From contig JACPDW010000018.1 in the NCBI GenBank assembly GCA_016183815.1, forward strand, positions 1-64,000: a stretch of 64,000 bases of DNA, read 5' to 3'. This stretch comes from Flavobacteriia bacterium. GTDB taxonomy: Bacteria; Bacteroidota; Bacteroidia; Flavobacteriales_D; Crocinitomicaceae. Below the pieces are notes generated by a model. That model saw only the letters and a program-made list of their open reading frames with translations, made no database searches and was not told the origin of the DNA. Position 1 is the first letter of the stretch, and each line of letters begins with the position of its first letter. Made by a program: the position numbers and the translations under genes. Shown here piece after piece: positions 58,402-64,000 of the stretch.

Positions 58402-59436
58402 TTAAAATTCAAGTTTTAATCTAACAATTTGTTCATATCGGAATAAATTGTAGGTTAAGTTAATGAGGCCAATAATTCCAGTTGCTCTTTTTATTCCAAC
58501 TGATTTTAATGTCAGTCCATTCATACTTTGCTCCATAAATCCAAATATATGCTCAACTCTTGCTCGTGTTTTAGATTTTTCTTTGTTACTTGCTTTTTGC
58601 TCATCTGTGAGTGGTTTTCCTCTGTATCCCTTTTCGTGTACTTTGTTGATTAGTCCATGTTTGTCTATTGTTTCTTCTTGATTTTGCCCAGTATATGCAC
58701 TATCTGCGTATAAATTCTGCCCTTTATCTTTTTCATCCAAAAGTGGTTCTAATGCTTGAGAGTCATGTACAGAAGCATCTGTAACTATGTATTTATTGAT
58801 GATTTTACTTTTGGTATCTGCTTTCGCGTGGTTTTTATACCCAAAAAAAGTTTCATCATTTTTCTTTGTCCAGCGAGCATCTATATCTTTGTGTTTCTTC
58901 TTGTTTGGTTTTTCATTCCACAATTCATCTCCCTCACCTTTTTTTATTTTATCATTTTCTTCTTTCGTATTTCTCTGTCTTGGAGCAATTGTAAAACTAG
59001 CATCAATCATTTTCCCTTCATTTAAAATCAAATTTTTATCTTCAAGAAATTCAACGAATTGGTCAAATATTACTTCTACAAGGCCACTATTGGTCAGATT
59101 TTCTCTAAAGAGCCAAACCGTTTTCTCATCTGGAACTTTATCGCCTGTCTCTAAACCTAAAAATTTCTTAAAGCTCAGCCTATCGGTTATTTGAAATTCA
59201 ACTTGAGAATCTCCAAGTCCAAAATAACGTTGTAATATCAATATTTTGAGCATCATTACTAAATCGTAAGGTTTTGCTCCAGCATTATTTTTCTTTTCGG
59301 TATTCAATAACTTCGATTCTAAAGGCAAACGAAAAAACTCAAAATCTATAACAGAACTAATTTTTTCTAGTGGATTTCCAATCTTAGAAAGCTTTTCGAT
59401 TGCATCTTGCTCATCAAATAATCCTTTTTTACCCAT
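58402..59436 (-). CDS. IS5-family transposase
   Basis: 344 residues. DDE transposase of the IS5 family: the catalytic residues are likely the Asp in EGKMIDASFTIAPRQ, the Asp in YADSAYTGQNQ and the Glu in KTRARVEHIFGFME. KNDETFFGYKNHAKAD is typical of the IS5 group, and the N-terminal part YDLVMMLKILILQRYFGLGDSQVE is the usual helical domain. No frameshift or early stop, so the element may still be active. Confidence 0.92.
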   Translation of the reverse strand: MGKKGLFDEQDAIEKLSKIGNPLEKISSVIDFEFFRLPLESKLLNTEKKNNAGAKPYDLVMMLKILILQRYFGLGDSQVEFQITDRLSFKKFLGLETGDKVPDEKTVWLFRENLTNSGLVEVIFDQFVEFLEDKNLILNEGKMIDASFTIAPRQRNTKEENDKIKKGEGDELWNEKPNKKKHKDIDARWTKKNDETFFGYKNHAKADTKSKIINKYIVTDASVHDSQALEPLLDEKDKGQNLYADSAYTGQNQEETIDKHGLINKVHEKGYRGKPLTDEQKASNKEKSKTRARVEHIFGFMEQSMNGLTLKSVGIKRATGIIGLINLTYNLFRYEQIVRLKLEF

Positions 59437-59683
59437 AATCCTTTTTTACCCTATGGTTTGTACTTTTTGTTGAAATTACTCATTTTCATCTTTATAAAGT
59501 ACAAATATAAGTATAATAATTTGAATATCAAATTATTAAATTATAGAAGTCCCCTATAGTAATAAGTGAAAAAGAAATGAATGAAATAAATATTTCAAAA
59601 AATGAATTTCATGGAGAATGGAACTATGTAATTAACTCAAAAATGTAAATATTATTTCGTTACAACGCCTAAATGATAGATAA

Positions 59684-60904
59684 TTACATTCCTAAAATCA
59701 ATAATTCAATGTCTTTATATTTTAAATCAAAAACTTTTCCAATAACTTCTGAGGTTAAAGTTCCTCTATAGATATACACACCAGACCTAAATCCTTGATC
59801 ATATTTAATCAGTTCTTTACTTCCTCCAAAATCTCCCATTTGTAGTAAAATTGGAGAAAAAATATTGGAAAGGGCAAATGAAGCTGTTCTTGAAACACGA
59901 GAAGCGATATTAGGAACACAATAATGAATGATGCCGTGTTTGACAAAAGTAGGTTTTTTATGATTGGTAATTTCAGAGGTTTCAAAACAACCACCTTGAT
60001 CAATGCTAACATCTACTATAACTGATCCTTCTTTCATGTTTTCAACCATTTCTTCTGTTACAACACAAGGAGTTCGCCCTAATGGAGCTCTTAAAGCACC
60101 AATCACTAAATCTGCTCTCATAACTGCTTTTGCCAATACTTTTGGTTGAATAACGGAGGTGTAAATTCTACGCCCTATATCATTTTGTAATCTTCTTAAT
60201 CGAGAGAGAGAACTGTCAAAAACTTTTACAGAGGCACCAAGTCCCATTGCTGCTCTTGTGGCGTATTCACCTACTGTACCTGCCCCGATAATTACAACTT
60301 CAGTTGGTTGAACACCTGCTATTCCTCCTAACATCACCCCTTTACCTTCTTGAAATGAGGACAATAACTCACCAGCGATTAAGATGGATGTTGTACCTGC
60401 AATCTCACCCATAGCTCTCACAATAGGATAAACACCAGCTTCATCTTGAATATAATCCCATGCGATGGCCGTTATTTTTTTTTGCATCATTTTTTGCAAA
60501 ATTACTTTTGGTTGGGCAGATAACTGTAAGGCAGAGATAATTGTTTGATTCCCTGTCATCATTTCCACTTCGTCTTCTGAAGGAGGAGCAACTTTAAAAA
60601 TTATATCGCATTTAAAAATTTCTTTTGCATCATAACTAATTTCAGCACCTGTTTCACTGTATTCATTGTCTGAAAAATTAGCATTCTCTCCACTTTTAGA
60701 TTCAATTAATACACGGTGACCATTTGAAACCAGTAAAGAAACGGCTTCAGGGACTAAAGCTACTCTTCTTTCTTGAAAGGAGGTTTCTTTAGGTATTCCA
60801 ATAAACAGACTGCCTTTTTTACGTTTTACTTCAAGCATTTCTTCTTTGGGAATAAAACTGCCTTCCTTAATGAGTTGTTTTAAAATGTTTGGGTCTGTTT
60901 TCAT
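59684..60904 (-). CDS. ald: Alanine dehydrogenase
   Basis: 406 residues. NAD-dependent interconversion of alanine and pyruvate plus ammonia; related to transhydrogenase alpha. GIPKETSFQERRVALVPEAV at the N-terminus, the NAD motif VIIGAGTVGEYATRAAMGLGASVKVFD (about 205-230) and IVDVSIDQGGCFETS are diagnostic. Its 3' end is 18 bases from the ISAzo13-family element, so its original terminator may have been displaced. Confidence 0.92.
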   Translation of the reverse strand: MKTDPNILKQLIKEGSFIPKEEMLEVKRKKGSLFIGIPKETSFQERRVALVPEAVSLLVSNGHRVLIESKSGENANFSDNEYSETGAEISYDAKEIFKCDIIFKVAPPSEDEVEMMTGNQTIISALQLSAQPKVILQKMMQKKITAIAWDYIQDEAGVYPIVRAMGEIAGTTSILIAGELLSSFQEGKGVMLGGIAGVQPTEVVIIGAGTVGEYATRAAMGLGASVKVFDSSLSRLRRLQNDIGRRIYTSVIQPKVLAKAVMRADLVIGALRAPLGRTPCVVTEEMVENMKEGSVIVDVSIDQGGCFETSEITNHKKPTFVKHGIIHYCVPNIASRVSRTASFALSNIFSPILLQMGDFGGSKELIKYDQGFRSGVYIYRGTLTSEVIGKVFDLKYKDIELLILGM

Positions 60905-61164
60905 AAATAATTATTTGCTTTTTAGCATTTTAATAAAAGAATTTATAACAAAAAAGTAAAACAAATTTGTAGTACTACCGTAATTCAAATCTAATAATTT
61001 TCAACATATAATGTTTTTATTCAAAAAATAAAAATTGTACTTTTTTTGAGTTAAAATTAAAACTTTTATTGTGAATTACAAAGTATAAAATAAAAATTTT
61101 ATCAGAATAAAACATTTATGCTACTATTCAATAAAAATTAAGTCAAAATTGAATTAAAAATCAT

Positions 61165-61172
61165 TAGTTTTG
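61165..61172 (+). promoter_or_regulatory. -7 promoter element TAGTTTTG of the aminopeptidase
   Basis: Matches TAnnTTTG and ends 15 bases before the ATG at 61188. The rest of the 283-base gap from ald is very AT-rich and shows no other feature. Confidence 0.55.
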
Positions 61173-61187
61173 AAAAAAAATTAAATT

Positions 61188-63143
61188 ATGCGACGAATTA
61201 TATTTTTCCTCTTTATTTCATTGTCTTTTTCCTGTTTTTCTCAAAAGGAAAAATTTTCTTGTTCAAATGTAAAACAAAAACATTTTCATACGAAAAGCAA
61301 TACTCTTTCATTACATCAGATTAAATTGACAGAAAAATACGATGTAAATTATTATAATTTGAATTTAAGTATGAGTAACTTATCTACTTATATTAATGGA
61401 TTTGTAACAATTCATGCGAAATCATTGACAAGTTTGGATACTGTTCTTTTTGAGTTGCATCAACAACTTAATGTAAGCACCATTGAATTAAACAATGAGA
61501 ATGTTGCTTTTACAAGAAATTCATCGGCTATAATAATTAATACCAACATTCAAGCTAATACTTCATTTAGTATTAAAATTTTTTATGAAGGTACCCCACC
61601 AGATGCTGTGTCTAATCCTTTAGGTGGTTCTGGAATGACAAACGATTTTTCTCCCTCTTGGGGAAATCAAGTTACATGGACTTTAAGTGAACCATTTTCT
61701 GCATTTGAATGGTTTCCAGTAAAACAATCATTGATAGACAAAGCGGATAGTGTAGAGGTAAATATTACTGTTCCTTCAAATTGTAAAGCTGGTTCAAATG
61801 GAATACTTATGAGTGTAACAAATGATGGAAATGGAAACAGCACATATCATTGGAAACACAATCATCCTATTGATTATTATTTAATTTCTGTTGCAGTAGC
61901 TGAATATGTGGATTATTCTATTTATGCAAACCCAGTAGGAAGTGATCCTGTTTTAATTCAAAACTATGTTTATAACAATCCTCAAACATTACCAAATTTC
62001 CAACAAGATATTGATGAAACAGCCACTTTTATTGAATTGTATTCAGAACTTTTTGGTTTATATCCATTTGCTGATGAAAAGTACGGACATTGTATGGCCC
62101 CTTTAGGAGGTGGAATGGAACACCAGACTATGACTACCCAAGGTTATTTTGAAAAATCATTGACTTCCCATGAATTGGCACATCAATGGTGGGGTGATCA
62201 AGTAACCTGTCAATCGTGGGCTGATATTTGGGTAAATGAAGGTTTTGCTTCCTATTCAGAGTATTTAATGTTTGAACATTTGTATCCTGATGAAAAAGAG
62301 CAAGATATGTTAAACAGACACGACTACATTATGTCTGAACCTAATGGAAGTATTTACGTTCTGGACAGTTTAAATGGAGGTAGAATTTTCAGTGGACGAC
62401 TCACTTACGACAAAGGAGCAGCTTTTATTCATACTTTAAGATACATTATTAATAACGATGAATTGTTTTTTGAAGGGTTACGAAATTATCAACAAAGCTT
62501 TAAAAACAAAACGGCATTAGGAATTGATGTACAAGCATCATTGGAAAGTGCGTCAGGAGTTGACTTGAGTGCTGCTTTTGAAGAGTGGTATTTTGGTGAG
62601 GGATTTCCAACGTATAATGTGACTTGGAACTATGAAAACTACCGTTTACATTTGAAAGTGGAACAAAACGTTTCGGCTGGAAATATTACACCTTTGTTTA
62701 CGACTCCTTTAGAGATAAAATGCAGAAAATCAAATTTTTCTGATACAATTATACGTATGGAATTACCTTCACAAACAACAATTTTTTCTCTTCCAACAGG
62801 ATTTCCAATTACTACTGTACTCAATGTAGATCCGAACAATTGGATAGTAAATGGAACTGGAACCATACAAAAAGACGAGACATTTTTTGCAGAAACTTCA
62901 ATTTTTGAGAATAACGAAGAAGGAATTATTATCTATCCAAATCCGACATCCGATTTAATATCAATTAAAGGATTGGAAAATAAAAAATGTAAATTTTCCT
63001 TAATTCAACCTGATGGAAAAACGATGAATATAGGAGCTTCAAATAGCATTGATTTGACATCTTATTCAGCAGGAATATATGTTCTTTTTATCGAAGAATT
63101 AGAGAGTAAAAAACAATACAGAAAAATTATTAAAAAGAAATAG
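61188..63143 (+). CDS. Secreted M1-family metallopeptidase with type IX sorting domain (type A)
   Basis: 651 residues. Signal peptide to about residue 19 (FFLFISLSFSCFS). The M1 catalytic core has the substrate motif GGGMEHQTM in place of GAMEN and the zinc motif HELAHQWWGD with the third ligand Glu in WVNEGFASYSEY. The last about 80 residues (IIIYPNPTSDLISIKG ... SAGIYVLFIEELESKKQYRKIIKK) form the Por-type type A type IX sorting domain, so it is exported across the outer membrane and anchored or released. Likely a nutritional aminopeptidase. The coding region is followed by a transposase-less mobile element. Confidence 0.93.
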   Translation: MRRIIFFLFISLSFSCFSQKEKFSCSNVKQKHFHTKSNTLSLHQIKLTEKYDVNYYNLNLSMSNLSTYINGFVTIHAKSLTSLDTVLFELHQQLNVSTIELNNENVAFTRNSSAIIINTNIQANTSFSIKIFYEGTPPDAVSNPLGGSGMTNDFSPSWGNQVTWTLSEPFSAFEWFPVKQSLIDKADSVEVNITVPSNCKAGSNGILMSVTNDGNGNSTYHWKHNHPIDYYLISVAVAEYVDYSIYANPVGSDPVLIQNYVYNNPQTLPNFQQDIDETATFIELYSELFGLYPFADEKYGHCMAPLGGGMEHQTMTTQGYFEKSLTSHELAHQWWGDQVTCQSWADIWVNEGFASYSEYLMFEHLYPDEKEQDMLNRHDYIMSEPNGSIYVLDSLNGGRIFSGRLTYDKGAAFIHTLRYIINNDELFFEGLRNYQQSFKNKTALGIDVQASLESASGVDLSAAFEEWYFGEGFPTYNVTWNYENYRLHLKVEQNVSAGNITPLFTTPLEIKCRKSNFSDTIIRMELPSQTTIFSLPTGFPITTVLNVDPNNWIVNGTGTIQKDETFFAETSIFENNEEGIIIYPNPTSDLISIKGLENKKCKFSLIQPDGKTMNIGASNSIDLTSYSAGIYVLFIEELESKKQYRKIIKKK

Positions 63144-63163
63144 ACAAGCTGTTTTTGTTTTTA

Positions 63164-63173
63164 CTGTATATGT
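63164..63173 (+). repeat. Target site duplication, left copy (ctgtatatgt)
   Basis: Ten bases directly before the left tip of the small mobile element, repeated without mismatch at 63701-63710. The length matches the 8-10 base duplications known for ISAs1-type insertions. Confidence 0.85.
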
Positions 63174-63700
63174 CAGGGCAAACGCATACTTTTTTAAAAT
63201 TACCAAAACAAATTACCAAAAATCGATTTTCGGATAATAAAGTATCTACTAATTCTGTGTCAATTTAAAAGTTTAAACCCTTTGCTTTAGCTCAAAAAAA
63301 CTGCATACTAAGTGTTTATTCTCTTACTTTTTTATTCGCTTATTTTTTGTTTTTAAAGGTGCTCATGAGAAAAGTTCATTGCCAAAAAAGTAAGCAAAAA
63401 GTCTAGTCCTATTTGTTCCTCAAAACTTTCATTCATTGCAAATCGATAATTTTCTACCGATAGCTATCGGCAGAGCTTGCAGCTAATAGCATATACAATT
63501 ATTAATAAGTCCAAAATTTTAAAATATGCTGATACAATATGAAAATAGACAATTTTTAATTGGTCTATCTTGAATATGTAATCGGTATCATTTTCAGTTT
63601 TTCATAACAAAAAGGGACAAAATTACGATCCAAAACTAATTTTAGTGATAAAATTAACTTAATTTCATCTCCAAAAATTTAAAAGTGTGAGTTTGCCCTG
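63174..63700. mobile_element. 527-bp non-autonomous ISAs1-type element (MITE-like)
   Basis: Left tip cagggcaaacgcatactttt and right tip aaaagtgtgagtttgccctg are inverted repeats agreeing at 18 of 20 positions. Perfect 10-base direct repeats flank it. The inside has no transposase frame; it holds AT-rich sequence and a palindrome CCGATAGCTATCGG at 63457-63470. The right tip is identical to that of the transposase-bearing element at the window start, which could mobilise it. Confidence 0.85.
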
Positions 63701-63710
63701 CTGTATATGT
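63701..63710 (+). repeat. Target site duplication, right copy (ctgtatatgt)
   Basis: Identical to the ten bases at 63164-63173 on the other side of the element. Confidence 0.85.
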
Positions 63711-64000
63711 TTTTCTATTACTTTGAGGATTTTTTTCTATTTTTATAAACCTTTTTGAAAATGAAATTTAAAGAATTTATTTAGAAAAGTAAAAATCAAA
63801 TACATTTTAATTTTCACAAATATCAATTTTTTATTGAAATATGTTGACTAATTACAAAACACAAACCGTAAATAATATATTTATATTGCGGATTTAAACG
63901 TAAAATATATAAATAAAATAGTTATAAAATGTATAAATATTTATTTTAAATTACAGTAAAACATAAAAAACATATTATAATTTTGTATTTTTGTAAAAAA
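63711..64000. other. AT-rich intergenic region at the window end
   Basis: No gene or RNA recognised. A TAnnTTTG element, TATTTTTG, lies at 63986-63993 and may be the promoter of a gene beyond the window. Confidence 0.4.

Larger units (their letters stand above)
58222..59554 (-). mobile_element. IS5-family insertion sequence, nested in the ISAzo13-family element
   Basis: 1333 bp. Ends GGTGGGTTCTAAAAATT on the left and, on the other strand, GGGGACTTCTATAATTT on the right, an imperfect inverted repeat of about 17 bases. Flanked by TATA on both sides. The boundaries were set by the reading frame of the interrupted transposase, which is restored by its removal. It carries one transposase gene on the minus strand that looks complete. 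Confidence 0.85.
57070..59648 (+). pseudogene. ISAzo13-family transposase, split by a nested IS
   Basis: The reading frame from 57070 (or the ATG at 57094) runs to a stop at 58233, but the authentic coding ends at 58221. It resumes at 59559 and ends at 59648 with SEKEMNEINISKNEFHGEWN. Joined, the two parts give 413 residues with the family blocks RGGLTKISKLTGVSRVTIN, EGGGRKKK, ISVDCKKKENVGNFKN, LITADGGGSNSSRSKLWK and HFPPGTSKWNKIEHRLFS. The loss of the last 29 residues, replaced by Gly-Gly-Phe, probably inactivates it. Counted as a pseudogene for that reason. Confidence 0.85.
57030..59665 (+). mobile_element. ISAzo13-family insertion sequence, interrupted by an IS5-family element
   Basis: Inverted ends: TTGTAACGTAATAATATGTA at 57030 on the left and, on the other strand from 59665, TTGTAACGAAATAATATTTA on the right; they agree over about 25 bases with three mismatches. 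Without the nested element (1333 bases plus a 4-base duplication) the original is 1299 bp, normal for the family. I see no target duplication. It lies between the 3' ends of ygiQ and ald. Confidence 0.85.

Noticed and set aside
58756-59194. Plus-strand hydrophobic frames within the IS5-family element
   Set aside because: Antisense to the intact transposase; hydrophobicity follows from reverse-complemented Lys/Glu codons.

Overview
The window is AT-rich (by eye about one third G+C) and reads as a chromosome segment of a Bacteroidota bacterium, most likely order Flavobacteriales. Evidence: two type IX secretion cargo classes (gliding-motility-type C-terminal domains and a C-terminal Por-type sorting domain), a PorE-like OmpA protein, the gene order rpsU-xer-hpf-tRNA(Thr,Tyr,Gly,Thr)-tuf-tRNA(Trp)-secE-nusG-rplK-rplA-rplJ-rplL-rpoB-rpoC-DUF3467, and repeated TAnnTTTG promoter elements of the Bacteroidota sigma factor. 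The family inside Flavobacteriales cannot be settled by reading alone.

Layout. 1-138: right end of an ISAs1-like insertion sequence. 191-9197 (+): a membrane protein, guaA, a LysM/periplasmic-binding fusion and two large secreted surface proteins. 9250-15515 (-): a LETM1-related protein and a tightly packed nucleotide-sugar operon (tviB-type dehydrogenase, wbpB, wbpD, UXS-like and wbpE-type genes). 15608-24265: rnhB, mutL with a rhomboid protease, a PorE-like protein, queE, folE and an alpha/beta hydrolase. 24258-31588 (-): a second polysaccharide cluster (two glycosyltransferases, O-antigen ligase-like protein, Wzy-like polymerase, Wzx flippase, C4 epimerase), unusually AT-rich in the middle and starting five bases after rny. 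31594-47610 (-): rny, zapA, the RNA polymerase/ribosomal/translation operon and five tRNAs. 47830-54892: hpf, xer, rpsU, three OmpH/Skp chaperones, purC, small conserved genes, SiaC-like and Bax-inhibitor-like genes. 55201-60904: ygiQ, a nested pair of insertion sequences and ald. 61188-63143: a secreted M1 aminopeptidase. 63174-63700: a transposase-less mobile element.

How the genes work together. The two polysaccharide regions together supply sugar nucleotides (probably N-acetylated or diacetamido uronic acids), glycosyltransferases, flippase, polymerase and ligase for one surface glycan. The secreted proteins, the PorE-like anchor protein and the OmpH chaperones describe a cell that invests in outer-membrane and type IX export. 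The central block is the standard transcription/translation core.

Most notable observations: (1) the 5' end of rpoB is broken: its conserved N-terminal residues are encoded in another frame upstream, with about 34 bases apparently missing; (2) a 527-bp non-autonomous element with 20-bp inverted ends and a perfect 10-bp target duplication carries the same right end as the ISAs1-like element at the window start; (3) an IS5-family element sits inside an ISAzo13-family transposase gene, and removing it restores the reading frame exactly; (4) that ISAzo13 element itself landed at the last codons of ygiQ. No CRISPR array, prophage or defence island was seen.
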